Source: Dolichospermum sp. UHCC 0259 (lineage in GTDB: Bacteria; Cyanobacteriota; Cyanobacteriia; Cyanobacteriales; Nostocaceae). Taken from it: a stretch of 64,000 nt of DNA. The notes beneath the pieces were generated by a model. That model saw only the letters and a program-made list of their open reading frames with translations. It was not told the DNA's origin and did not search any database. This document shows, one piece after another, positions 55,051 to 64,000 of the stretch. The DNA is taken from contig NZ_VIKX01000187.1 of NCBI RefSeq assembly GCF_009711935.1, positions 58,402 through 122,401 on the forward strand, given 5' to 3'. Every line of letters begins with the position of its first letter. The first letter of the stretch is position 1. The position numbers were made by a program, and so were the translations under genes.

Positions 55051-55117
55051 GAAAATTGAATTAATATTTTATTCCATAAGGGGAGCGTTAGAAACATAAT
55101 TTTTGAAGTGACAAATT

Positions 55118-55747
55118 TTATAAAATTAAACCTAATAAACTAATAATTAGTTTCGATAAACCACTACAACAAGGATTTGAATATTCATATAATTCATTAC
55201 GTTCTATCTGCTTTGCTATTTTCTCAGCTCGTTGAATAGCTTGATTAGTAAGTTCTTTTAATGGTTTTGGATATAAACACATTGATTTATCATAGTCAGG
55301 TATATGCTTATCTAATAATTTGACTAACTTATCACGGTTAATTTGAGATAAATGGTCTTGGAAGTGAATTAAATACCAAAGTTCAAAACAGGGATTTGTA
55401 ATTGCTAGATTAATCTTTTGACTATTAGCTCGATTAATTGCATTTTCCCAACTTGTACGACTTTTCTCAATATGTTCATCTCCATCAAAAACAGCCCAAG
55501 CAGCATCATTTGTAGTCCATCTTTTCTCATCTTTCATTTGCTGTCGTTTTTCAATGAGAATTTCAATAATGTTACCTGGGTCAGTTTTCCCTTGGTTACG
55601 CAATACAATAATTTCCAAAGTTGGTGAACGTAATTCATTGCGAATGCTATTGAAATAAATTGGTTCTGTTTTACTTCCTTCACAAGCAATTAATATTTTT
55701 TGAGTAATTTTCCTGCTAGGTTGACGACGTTCTAACTTTCTTGACAT
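55118..55747 (-). CDS. rloB: RloB family protein (AbiLii-like)
   Basis: The 209-residue protein has the RloB/Toprim-like layout: ILIACEGSKTEPIYF with Glu23, AWAVFDGDEH (acidic metal-binding pair) and NPCFELWYLIHF. It overlaps the upstream AAA gene by 16 bases. RloB proteins are paired with RloA, and the pair corresponds to the AbiL-type phage-resistance modules of other bacteria; a nuclease activity for the Toprim part is inferred. Its last residues (NPCCSGLSKLI) are the least family-like. Confidence 0.82.
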   Translation of the reverse strand: MSRKLERRQPSRKITQKILIACEGSKTEPIYFNSIRNELRSPTLEIIVLRNQGKTDPGNIIEILIEKRQQMKDEKRWTTNDAAWAVFDGDEHIEKSRTSWENAINRANSQKINLAITNPCFELWYLIHFQDHLSQINRDKLVKLLDKHIPDYDKSMCLYPKPLKELTNQAIQRAEKIAKQIERNELYEYSNPCCSGLSKLIISLLGLIL

Positions 55748-57057
55748 TCCTCATCACCCTGTAATATCGTTTCTTCATCAGATGGTAAAAATGGAACAGC
55801 ACCAAAGCGTCCATCTAAATAAGCTTTATCAATTGCTAAATCATTGCGGACATGGAAATCAGTTAAAGGATATAATTCTGTACTATGGTCAGGGCGTTTT
55901 TGTGTGAACCATATTTGATCACGTCGTAATAAGTTATTTCTTTGTAATGTATTATCATGACTTGTGAAAATAAGTTGAGCGTTTAGAGGATTTGTTTTGG
56001 GACTTTGAAACATTTTGATAATACATTTTACAATATTTGGGTGAATATTAGTACCTAATTCATCAATAATTGTCAATTGACCTAGACTCATAGATGTTAC
56101 TATCTGAAACGCCAAGCTAAATAGGCGTTGTGTTCCCAAAGATTCTTCATCTAAAGTCCAAGAAATTTCATTACCTTCATGGGTTTGATGTACAGCATAT
56201 ATATTGTATTTAAACTCTTCCTCAGATTTCCTTTTTATCTCAACGCTGGAAAGTCCAGTATCGAATTTTTGTATTATTTTCAATACTTTTTCAATGATTA
56301 CATTGTAAATATCAGTATTTATATTCTGTATAGTTGTCTTTATTGCCTCAATTTCAATGATTTCATTTCCTAAATGAAGACCAATCCATTTATTTTCTAC
56401 CCATTTAAATATTTCTTTAAGTATAGGAATTTTCAGTTTTATTAATGCACTGATAAATAAGTCATTATCTTTAATACTTTGCTTTAGTTGATTATGTGGT
56501 CCAGCAAAATCATCACCAGTTTTCCAAATAAATTTATTTGCATTGTCATCCCATTGACGATGAAATAAGCGACGAGTTCGCTTAGTTGTATGCAATGCGT
56601 AATCCAATCTTTCTGAGATAACGCGATGTTGATTAATTTCTAATGAATAGGTATAAATATTATTATCAAATAGCGTTCTTAATTCAAATTTTGTAGGTTG
56701 CTTAACGGAAATACTATCTAATTTAAAAGGATCTAGTTTGACATAGTTAAAAGCTTTATGCACTCCAAGTGCTTTTGTTTCTTGTATACCACTATCCATC
56801 ATCAGCAATAAATAATCTAAAGCTTGAATAACATTACTTTTACCTGATGCGTTAGCTCCAAAAATTGCTAAAACAGGTAAAATCTCCATATCCCAACCTT
56901 CAACATGATACCCAGGTGCAATTTCATGATCTGATTTTATCCCTTTGCGTTTGCTGGTTGCGCTTGTCTTGCGAGCGCTTTGTTTTTGAGCAACAGCACT
57001 GAGAGTGACAGGTTCTTTAATGGAACGGTAGTTTTCAACAGTGAAGTCTACAAGCAT
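55732..57057 (-). CDS. rloA: RloA AAA15-family ATPase (AbiLi-like)
   Basis: The 441-residue ATPase starts MLVDFTVENYRSIKEPVTLS, with Walker A GANASGKSN (residues 67-75), Walker B in LTIIDELGTNIHP and an H-loop-like LIFTSHDN. This is the COG1106/AAA15 family to which RloA belongs, related in domain order to the OLD-type and other ABC-like ATPases. It is first in a two-gene operon with rloB, overlapping by 16 bases. The pair probably senses phage or DNA events and triggers the Toprim partner; that is inferred from relatives. Confidence 0.85.
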   Translation of the reverse strand: MLVDFTVENYRSIKEPVTLSAVAQKQSARKTSATSKRKGIKSDHEIAPGYHVEGWDMEILPVLAIFGANASGKSNVIQALDYLLLMMDSGIQETKALGVHKAFNYVKLDPFKLDSISVKQPTKFELRTLFDNNIYTYSLEINQHRVISERLDYALHTTKRTRRLFHRQWDDNANKFIWKTGDDFAGPHNQLKQSIKDNDLFISALIKLKIPILKEIFKWVENKWIGLHLGNEIIEIEAIKTTIQNINTDIYNVIIEKVLKIIQKFDTGLSSVEIKRKSEEEFKYNIYAVHQTHEGNEISWTLDEESLGTQRLFSLAFQIVTSMSLGQLTIIDELGTNIHPNIVKCIIKMFQSPKTNPLNAQLIFTSHDNTLQRNNLLRRDQIWFTQKRPDHSTELYPLTDFHVRNDLAIDKAYLDGRFGAVPFLPSDEETILQGDEECQES

Positions 57058-57280
57058 AATTTTAAGGTATTCAAAGCAGTTTTTTGTGATTTCTTCACGT
57101 AAATCTTATCGTAAAAGCTAATAAAATTTCCACTTTAACCACAACTTGTTATATTAACTTACACTGACTGCGGACTATGACCAAGAGATGATTACATTCT
57201 GTTACACACCACAACCCATTATATTAGTATTAGATTGACAATAGAAATATCCACACGACAACAAAAATAGGTATAAAACA

Positions 57281-59173
57281 ATGATCCGTTTAAAACCCTG
57301 GCAATGGATAATCTTAGTTTCACCAATTGCGGTGATTATCTCTTTCCTTCTTATCTCCGCAGGAACACAAATTCATGCTTGGGGATTAAGTTGGATTTGG
57401 GCTTTATTTACATTTGTATTTGTCGGTTGGCGGTGGTTGCTGGTACGCTGGACTAAACCGGAAATCAATCGAATTGAAGCTGTTTTTGCAGAAGTTCGAG
57501 AAGAGTTAGAAAATGCTACAGAGAATAATTTATTAAGCGGAACAGATACTACCAAAGCAGTAGAAACAGCATTACAAAATATTCTCACCGCAGCAGTAAA
57601 TGATCTACCTATTTGGGAAGATTGGCAAACTTTTTGGCGAAGATGTCAAGATTTAGTAGTAGCAATTTCTCGTATCTATAATCCTGAAGTTAAATATCCG
57701 CTTTTAAATATTTACATTCCCCAAGTTTATGGTTTAATTCGGGGTACAGTAGACGATATGGATCAATGGATGCAAAAATTATCTCCTGTTCTTAATCAAG
57801 TTACTGTTGGACAAGCTTATCAAACCTATGAAGTTTATCGCAAATTAGAACCATCTGCCCGTAAATTGTGGAAAGTTTGGAATTGGGCGCAATGGGTATT
57901 AAATCCTCTGACTGCGGTGGCAAAAAAAGCTAGTGAAGGTGTGGGAAATCGCGCTTCTCAAGAATTATTAATTAATTTGAGTCAACTGTTACGAGAAGCG
58001 GCTTTGCGGAATTTATGCAAACAAGCGATCGCTCTCTATGCCGGCACTAAAATTGAATTACCTACCCCCACCCTACCCCAAGTTAAAACCCAGACATTGC
58101 GGGACATTCTCGCCCAAGCTGAACCCCCAGAAATCATTGCCCAAAAACCCGTAAATATCCTCATTATTGGGCGCACAGGAGCAGGTAAAAGTAGTTTAAT
58201 TAATACTCTTTTTCAAAATGAACTTGCTGCGGTTGACGTTTTACCCAGCACAGATACAATTCAAAATTACCATTGGGAAACGGAAAATGGGGAAGTTCTC
58301 AACCTTTGGGATACTCCCGGTTATGAACAGGTAAAACGGGAAGATTTGCGAGATTTAGTCATTGATTATGCTAGTAATGCTGATTTATTATTATTAGTTA
58401 CTCCAGCCCTAGATCCAGCTTTACAAATGGATGTAGATTTTCTTGAAGATGTAAAATTGGAAGTTGCAGATTTACCCATTATCACCATTGTAACTCAAGT
58501 AGATCGGTTGCGTCCCATTCGTGAATGGCAACCTCCTTATGATTGGGAAAAAGGAGAAAAATCCAAAGAAATTTCTATTCGAGAAGCGACAAAATATCGT
58601 CAAAAACAATTAGGAACTTTCACTAATTTAGTTTTACCTATTGTTACCAATGATGCTCAAACTAATCGCACCGATTGGAATATAGCAGCCTTATCTTCAG
58701 GATTATTAGCAGCAATAGATCCAGCTAAACAATTACGGCTAACTCGCTTTTTACGTAATTTAGAAACCCGCACAATTGCAGCCGCTAAAATAATTGAGCA
58801 TTACACATTTCAAATGACAACTACCCAAGGAATTGCCACACTATTAAAAAGTCCCGTTTTGCAATTTATTTCCACATTATCCACAGGTTCTCCCACTCTA
58901 GCTTATTTACTCGCAGAACAAATTCCTATTGAACAATTACCCATAGTAATTGGCAAATTACAAATGGCTTACGAACTTTTTCCCCTATTAAATACAGACA
59001 ATTTCAAATCCCGTAACTTTGATTTATTATCTTTGTGGCCATTGTTATTAGAAAACTCATCTACACCAGATCGTAATGCTTGGGCGTTTGGTCATGCTTT
59101 AATAGAATATTGGACGCAAGATTTAACAATTGAACAACTGCGAACTAGATTTAATTATTATCTTCAGTCATGA
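57281..59173 (+). CDS. Membrane-anchored GTPase
   Basis: The 630 residues start with two hydrophobic segments (residues about 7-28 and 34-55). A helical region follows (about 65-270), then a GTPase domain from about residue 290 with LIIGRTGAGKSSLIN (P-loop), Thr in STDTIQ, DTPGYE (G3) and TQVDRLRP (a degenerate G4). The C-terminal 170 residues are helical, with a hydrophobic patch. Such proteins resemble the Era/dynamin-like YfjP/YeeP group in fold. Function is unknown, with membrane remodelling or stress response as guesses. Confidence 0.82.
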   Translation: MIRLKPWQWIILVSPIAVIISFLLISAGTQIHAWGLSWIWALFTFVFVGWRWLLVRWTKPEINRIEAVFAEVREELENATENNLLSGTDTTKAVETALQNILTAAVNDLPIWEDWQTFWRRCQDLVVAISRIYNPEVKYPLLNIYIPQVYGLIRGTVDDMDQWMQKLSPVLNQVTVGQAYQTYEVYRKLEPSARKLWKVWNWAQWVLNPLTAVAKKASEGVGNRASQELLINLSQLLREAALRNLCKQAIALYAGTKIELPTPTLPQVKTQTLRDILAQAEPPEIIAQKPVNILIIGRTGAGKSSLINTLFQNELAAVDVLPSTDTIQNYHWETENGEVLNLWDTPGYEQVKREDLRDLVIDYASNADLLLLVTPALDPALQMDVDFLEDVKLEVADLPIITIVTQVDRLRPIREWQPPYDWEKGEKSKEISIREATKYRQKQLGTFTNLVLPIVTNDAQTNRTDWNIAALSSGLLAAIDPAKQLRLTRFLRNLETRTIAAAKIIEHYTFQMTTTQGIATLLKSPVLQFISTLSTGSPTLAYLLAEQIPIEQLPIVIGKLQMAYELFPLLNTDNFKSRNFDLLSLWPLLLENSSTPDRNAWAFGHALIEYWTQDLTIEQLRTRFNYYLQS

Positions 59174-59300
59174 AGAATTAAGTAGGTTTACAAAGCCAAC
59201 TTTTCGCAGTCAATTTTTTCTAAAATACTTCCCGGTTTCTTGTAAGGTTTTAGCTGACTGCTGACCACTGATAACTGAATGCTTTCATTGAATTTGGTGA

Positions 59301-62300
59301 TTAAAGTAGGTAACTATATGGTTCTTCTAGGGATTGTACGGTACTTGATTTAATGGTAGCTAAATGACGTAGTAATAATTGGACTTGTTGAAGATTGGGA
59401 CGATAGGAAAGATTGCCTTGTTTTTCAAATAATGGTGGAGAGTTTATGCCTGTTTTCATGGCATCAATCGCTTTATAATCGAGATTTTCCTGGGAGTGAT
59501 GGGTAAGCCAAAGGTGATCTGATGTTGCAGGAATTAAACCCGGTGGTAGTTCACCTTCTAAGAATGCTAATAATCGCTGTTGACAAATGCGGGTATTGAT
59601 ACCACGACTTTCAAATAACTGGAGGACTTCACCAAAGGATAAAGAACGGTTGGGTAATAGTTTTAACAGTTCAGAAAACAGGAAATAATCTGTGTATTGT
59701 TGTTTGGGTATGTCTAAAACTTGGGGATGCAAAGGTAACATAGTTAAACCTAATGCGACGCGACTACAATTTGGAGCGCCATTTTCACCCAAATATAGGT
59801 CTTGAATAATTTTGGCATTAGGCAGTTTTTGTCGTAACCAACGGTTAATTGTGCCAACGGAAGCTACACCACCGCTGAGGACGGCTTGATTGATGGCTTC
59901 GGTGGGAATACCACGCGCTACTAATAATTTGTTAAGTTCTCGATTGAGACGACGGACAAAGGGAACAAAAACTTGGCTTTCTAGGTCTCGGCGCTGCAAT
60001 ACCCAACGTTGGTCGGCAAATTCTAGGGTAAAGGTTTCTTGGTGCTGTAAAATCAGTTTCAAGGCTAAGGCTGCGTCTAATAAAGCTTGTCCCAGGACGG
60101 AGCTTTCTAGGCGTTGTTGGAGACGAATTCGCGCTTCTGTGTCTGGTTCACCGACTTTGGGTAATGATAAGGCTTCTAAACCCAAGTTAGAAAATTGCAT
60201 TTGGTCTAAACCTGGAATTGAGGGTTGCCAATGCCAAGGATTTGTGTTGGCTGGTTCATGATGAGATTGTCCAGGTTGACGGGGTTGGCGGGATTTTGGT
60301 GGTAGTAGTAATTGACAAATAATGTCCTGTTCAATGCCTTTGCCAGAGTAGGCGAAGTTGTGCAGCATGAAGTCTTTGTGTGTCAATTTTTCCAGATTGG
60401 CTGGTATATCTACTAGGGTCATTTCTACTTGAGTTGCGCCAATATTAATGGCTAAAGTGTTACCTAATAGGGGATAATCGCTGGTTTTTAAAGGGCGTAA
60501 ACCTTGATTTTCGTTAATTTGGATAGATTGACCATTAGCACTGTCTAATTCTGGCAGCAAACTGGCGATCGCTTCCTCGACAAATAAGATTTGTTGGGGA
60601 TGAGAAACAAGTTCACTGGTGACAATCGCTTCTCGCACATTAAAACGATATTGTTCATTCCCACTGGAAGGACAACTACAAATAACACCCGCGATATTCT
60701 TAATTATTCTCGAAAAAGTCGGTGTACTGATGCCCACAGCATTAGCAATTAAAGCCGGTGTGGTACTGGTTTGACTAGACCTGAGAGTTGATAATAACTT
60801 AGAGAGCGATCGCACTACCCAAATTAACGGCCCTGCGGAAAACTCATTCAATTGCAACATCGGTTCCCATTTCTGTCGTTCTTGCTGATAGGGAACTGCT
60901 ATTTGCAAATAAGGCTTTAACTGTGCTGAATAAAGATGCGGGGAAAAATCCGATTCTCCACTTTTACCCTGATGAGAACCGGAATTAGTAGGTAAATAAA
61001 CTTCTGCTGGTAAACGGAATGATTGCTGAAAGTTAGAACCATCAACTTGACTTTCGGCTGACCAATAAATTGGATAAACTACCAATTGAGAACGATTTAA
61101 TAAAGCCGCAGAAATTCCCGTCGTCCCAATATCAATTCCTAAATACCAAGTTGCATCCAAAGTATCACTAGGGATAGCATCATTCTCTTCTTCATTGTGA
61201 ATTGATGTTTGATTATTAGTAATGGGAGATTGCTCTTCAGTGAGTGAAGATTGGGCAACATCTTCTGGTTCAACATCTACATCTGTCTGAGTTGTTAAAC
61301 TTAAATCTACTTCCTGATCAGAAACTATATTTACACTATCAACTTGACTAGTAGAATCTAACTTAGTTACAGATTCTTCAGCATAATTTAATGGTTGATC
61401 AAAATTAGCTAAATCTTGATCTAATTGTTGCAACTGCTGGGCATCTAAAATAATTTCTGGTATTTCCGAAACATCATTATCTAATACAGACAGCAAATTT
61501 TCCTCAGCAGAAGCAGCAACAAAGTTATCCAATACTAATTGCTGATTTTCTGATTCTGTTTCTGTTTCTGAATTATCTAATTGATTGATAACTTCTGAAG
61601 GTACTTTTTCATTACCAGTATCCACCAACAAATCAGTTAAAACTGTGATTGTATCAACAGGATTGGGTTCTCTTGGAATTTGCTCTACTACTTCTTTTTC
61701 TTCTGTTAAAAATGGGGCTTTAACTTCTGTAGGAGGAGGAGAAATTACTGTTTGCGGCTCGTATTTTTCCTCATCTTCTTTTTCTTCTGGTAAAAATGGG
61801 ACTTTAACTTCTGTAGGAGGAGGAGAAATTATTGTTTGCGGCTCGTAGTTTTTATTATCGTCTTCTGGTTCTGCTAACACAGCACTGTCAGCAATACTAG
61901 AAACTGTTGAACTGTTAATTTCCAGCGCGGATAAATCATTACTGACATCTTCAGAAGCAATGGCTAAACTTTCATATTTCCTAAATGTCAGATCAGGAGA
62001 AAATGAGAAATTTAACGATGAAGAAATTTCAGTATTAAAGAAACTTGCATAAAGTTCATCTACTTCATCAGTATTGGTTAACTGTAAATCTTTAGCCGAT
62101 TGTGATTGATCATGTAATAACTCTGTATCTAGATTAATTGGTAATATTTCCGCTTCAGGATTTTCTATAGATATCTCTTCTGAAGTTTTTGATTCTTCAA
62201 TAACCGAAGATTCAGCTAATAATGGTGATGTTGCAACAAGATTTTCTATGGATATATCTTCTGAAGTTTTTGATTCTTCAACAACCGAAGATTCAGCTAA

Positions 62301-63203
62301 TGATGGTGATGCCGATACTATTTGAGGATTTACAGGAGAAATAGAAGACTCATTAATTAAAACTTGCTGTTGTAAATATTGAGTCAAATTATTGAGGAAA
62401 TTTGCCATCAATTGTTCACCCTGTATCCCCTGATCGTGCATTTTGGCTAATGCCTGAGATAAAGAATGATAATAGGCGTTAATATTACGTTCTAGGGCTT
62501 CAAAAACAGTATTAACAGTTCCATCTAAAGACAGTAAACGTTGATCTAAATTCCGCGCTAAATTTGCTAACTGTTCTACTCGTTCTGCTGATTCTAAAAT
62601 AGGTTGAATACCAGAAGTAATTGCGTCTAGATTTTGCACATTAGAGTTAATTATTAACCCAGAATTTGATTGTAAATATGGTACTAGACGACCCATAAGG
62701 ACTTCTAAAAAATCCGAAATCATCTCCTCTTGGTTAGCTAACTGTTGGCTTAATGAAGAGTTTTGTAGTCGCTTTTGCTCTAGTTGTCTAATTTCCTGAA
62801 TCAAATCTGCTCTTTCTGCCAATAGCCTAGATAATTCCGCTTGTAAAGGTTGAAGCAAAACTGTTATCTCTTGTTTGGCTTGTGCTGTTTCACTACTAAT
62901 TGTCTCTGGTTGATGCTCAGAAGACTCTAAAATAGATGGGATATTACTCTGTCGGTTAAATTGTGTCAACAGAGATGAAAATGCTGAAGTGGGAGACGGT
63001 TGAGTAGTTTCCGGTAGGACATCATTATTCTTTAATACTTCATCCTCCTCCAATTGCACTAAAAAGCTCCGTACTCTTTGTAAAACCTCTTTTTCCTGTT
63101 GTCCTTGGTTAGAAAGGAACTTAGAAAGACCTTTAGCACTATGAGACAGTAAGTGATCAATATCTGCAATTAGTTGGTGAATTTCTTCAGTATGGTAAGT
63201 CAC
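59301..63203 (-). CDS. Giant coiled-coil protein with actin/Hsp70-type ATPase domain
   Basis: The 1300-residue protein begins with a coiled-coil region (residues about 1-320, Gln/Leu-rich). A low-complexity, acidic middle follows (about 320-735), with two near-copies of SPPPTEVKxPFLxEEKE and of SSVxEESKTSEDISIEN. It ends with an actin-like ATPase domain starting at WYLGIDIGTTGISAALLN (phosphate-1 loop), with later INIGATQVEMTLVD and LSGGVASVGTINRWLRQKL. The domain order is unusual; the ATPase part looks like the Hsp70/DnaK superfamily without a substrate-binding domain. Function is unknown. Confidence 0.8.
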   Translation of the reverse strand: MTYHTEEIHQLIADIDHLLSHSAKGLSKFLSNQGQQEKEVLQRVRSFLVQLEEDEVLKNNDVLPETTQPSPTSAFSSLLTQFNRQSNIPSILESSEHQPETISSETAQAKQEITVLLQPLQAELSRLLAERADLIQEIRQLEQKRLQNSSLSQQLANQEEMISDFLEVLMGRLVPYLQSNSGLIINSNVQNLDAITSGIQPILESAERVEQLANLARNLDQRLLSLDGTVNTVFEALERNINAYYHSLSQALAKMHDQGIQGEQLMANFLNNLTQYLQQQVLINESSISPVNPQIVSASPSLAESSVVEESKTSEDISIENLVATSPLLAESSVIEESKTSEEISIENPEAEILPINLDTELLHDQSQSAKDLQLTNTDEVDELYASFFNTEISSSLNFSFSPDLTFRKYESLAIASEDVSNDLSALEINSSTVSSIADSAVLAEPEDDNKNYEPQTIISPPPTEVKVPFLPEEKEDEEKYEPQTVISPPPTEVKAPFLTEEKEVVEQIPREPNPVDTITVLTDLLVDTGNEKVPSEVINQLDNSETETESENQQLVLDNFVAASAEENLLSVLDNDVSEIPEIILDAQQLQQLDQDLANFDQPLNYAEESVTKLDSTSQVDSVNIVSDQEVDLSLTTQTDVDVEPEDVAQSSLTEEQSPITNNQTSIHNEEENDAIPSDTLDATWYLGIDIGTTGISAALLNRSQLVVYPIYWSAESQVDGSNFQQSFRLPAEVYLPTNSGSHQGKSGESDFSPHLYSAQLKPYLQIAVPYQQERQKWEPMLQLNEFSAGPLIWVVRSLSKLLSTLRSSQTSTTPALIANAVGISTPTFSRIIKNIAGVICSCPSSGNEQYRFNVREAIVTSELVSHPQQILFVEEAIASLLPELDSANGQSIQINENQGLRPLKTSDYPLLGNTLAINIGATQVEMTLVDIPANLEKLTHKDFMLHNFAYSGKGIEQDIICQLLLPPKSRQPRQPGQSHHEPANTNPWHWQPSIPGLDQMQFSNLGLEALSLPKVGEPDTEARIRLQQRLESSVLGQALLDAALALKLILQHQETFTLEFADQRWVLQRRDLESQVFVPFVRRLNRELNKLLVARGIPTEAINQAVLSGGVASVGTINRWLRQKLPNAKIIQDLYLGENGAPNCSRVALGLTMLPLHPQVLDIPKQQYTDYFLFSELLKLLPNRSLSFGEVLQLFESRGINTRICQQRLLAFLEGELPPGLIPATSDHLWLTHHSQENLDYKAIDAMKTGINSPPLFEKQGNLSYRPNLQQVQLLLRHLATIKSSTVQSLEEPYSYLL

Positions 63204-63701
63204 GTTAAATTACCTTAGTTAAAAATGTACGTTGATTTGTAAGGGACTGACAATTACAGAAGTTTCCAGGATTAAAATTTGTCACTGACACTTCTAGGGC
63301 TAATTATGTTAAGTAGTTGTGCAAAATAAATTATAGAGAACAGGGCGCAGGAAAGGAATAAAATGGCGAAGGTATTGATACGATTAAGGTTTAGCGAGTT
63401 TTTCAGCGGATAATGCCGTTAACGAGATTGCGTGATGTTAGTCATGCACTCTCGTTGAGGATACACGAAAATCAAATAATACTTCTATATTAGTCAATAT
63501 TGTCAATCGGTATTTACCACAACAGTGACAGCAATCCCAGAAAAAAGGTTATATTAGGAATCTATTTTTACTTTTTTATATAACATAGTTGGTCTGATCT
63601 GAGACAATCTCTGTTAAAGGTGGTTTTACTTTGATGGTCTAGGTTTAGAATAACGATCTTAGTGTTGTGATGATAGCAACTTTAATAATCAAGATGCCCT
63701 G
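63204..63701. other. Divergent promoter region, no gene
   Basis: 498 bases between two divergent genes, AT-rich. I see no ORF, hairpin or repeat worth naming apart from a small GTGATGTTAGTCATGCAC dyad near 63431. Confidence 0.5.
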
Positions 63702-64000
63702 ATGGAAGAACGATATAATACAAACAACACATCCCATACATGGATGACTACAGCCCCATTTTTTCAAGGTTTGCCAGAAATGGGTGTAGAAAAGGCTCTA
63801 ATTCATCTTGTTACTCGTACTCATCCAGCTAACCAAGTAATTTTACTGGAGAATGACTGGGGCGGTTCTGTATACTTCATTATGGATGGATGGGTAAAAA
63901 TCCGTACATATAATTTAGATGGGAAAGAGGTAACGCTAAATATTATTGGTAGAGGGGAATTATTTGGGGAAATGGCAGCACTAGATGAAGTCCCCCGTTC
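63702..64000 (+). CDS. Crp/Fnr family transcriptional regulator (partial, cut by window end)
   Basis: The first 99 residues are seen. They contain the cyclic-nucleotide-binding-type beta-roll (LLENDWGGSVYFIMDGWVKIRTYNL, then GKEVTLNIIGRGELFGEMAALDEVPR), with the typical GELFGEMAALD phosphate-binding segment. The helix-turn-helix should follow beyond the window. In cyanobacteria this group includes cAMP-binding and non-cAMP activators; which one cannot be told from half the protein. It is divergent from the giant Hsp70-like gene. Confidence 0.85.
   Translation, partial: MEERYNTNNTSHTWMTTAPFFQGLPEMGVEKALIHLVTRTHPANQVILLENDWGGSVYFIMDGWVKIRTYNLDGKEVTLNIIGRGELFGEMAALDEVPR

Overview
The window looks like a chromosomal segment of a filamentous, probably heterocyst-forming cyanobacterium (Nostocales; the style fits the Anabaena/Dolichospermum/Aphanizomenon group). 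The reasons are psaE of photosystem I, a PAP/fibrillin gene, a tandem pair of cyanobacterial diflavin flavodiiron genes, an AvaI-type restriction-modification pair, frequent GCGATCGC (HIP1-like) octamers, and spacers full of heptamer-type short tandem repeats (GGAGTCA, TTCCCTG, GGGGACT, CAGTTGT).

Layout. 1-3900: a mobile-element-like hairpin remnant, then PAP/fibrillin, psaE, mutM and a glyoxylate aminotransferase, all on +. 4100-10900: one very large secreted-type protein on - (PI-PLC-like domain, RTX and FG-GAP repeats, two C-type lectin domains, four Trp-rich repeats), now split in two by a 4-bp deletion in a TA-rich spot. 11000-16000: repeats, a nested miniature element, a split HTH/NB-ARC gene, ddl, a decayed mazEF-like pair and an intact DUF433/DUF5615 toxin-antitoxin pair. 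16300-28300: a core block (rpsB, tsf, an acidic coiled-coil protein, recG, a decayed MASE1 histidine kinase, purA, rplY, an APH/P-loop kinase fusion and a membrane protein).

28500-32100: an accessory island with an AF2212-like antitoxin, an unusual stand-alone reverse transcriptase with a long helical C-terminal region, a truncated HNH gene with its usual small partner, and a Uma2 gene. 32250-40000: recN, a membrane-anchored coiled-coil WD40 protein, an SLH plus GHL10 glycosidase-like protein and two more Uma2 genes. 40300-47000: a 47-residue membrane peptide gene with its own terminator, the AvaI-like endonuclease and N4-cytosine methyltransferase, and flv1/flv3. 47200-54900: a UbiH-like hydroxylase, a histidine phosphatase, PBP2, and potA-potD-potB with no potC. 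55100-57050: an RloA/RloB (AbiL-like) pair. 57300-64000: a membrane GTPase, a 1300-residue actin/Hsp70-fold protein, and the start of a Crp/Fnr-family regulator.

How the genes fit together. Housekeeping functions are translation (rpsB, tsf, rplY), DNA repair (mutM, recG, recN), cell wall (ddl, PBP2), purine synthesis and photosynthetic electron handling (psaE, flv). Between them sit several possible anti-phage or addiction modules: the AvaI R-M pair, RloAB, the reverse transcriptase, the NB-ARC remnant and several toxin-antitoxin relics. The best candidates for something undescribed are the reverse transcriptase locus with a hairpin downstream of it, the PI-PLC/lectin giant, and the small 47-residue peptide. 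No tRNA, rRNA or CRISPR array was seen.
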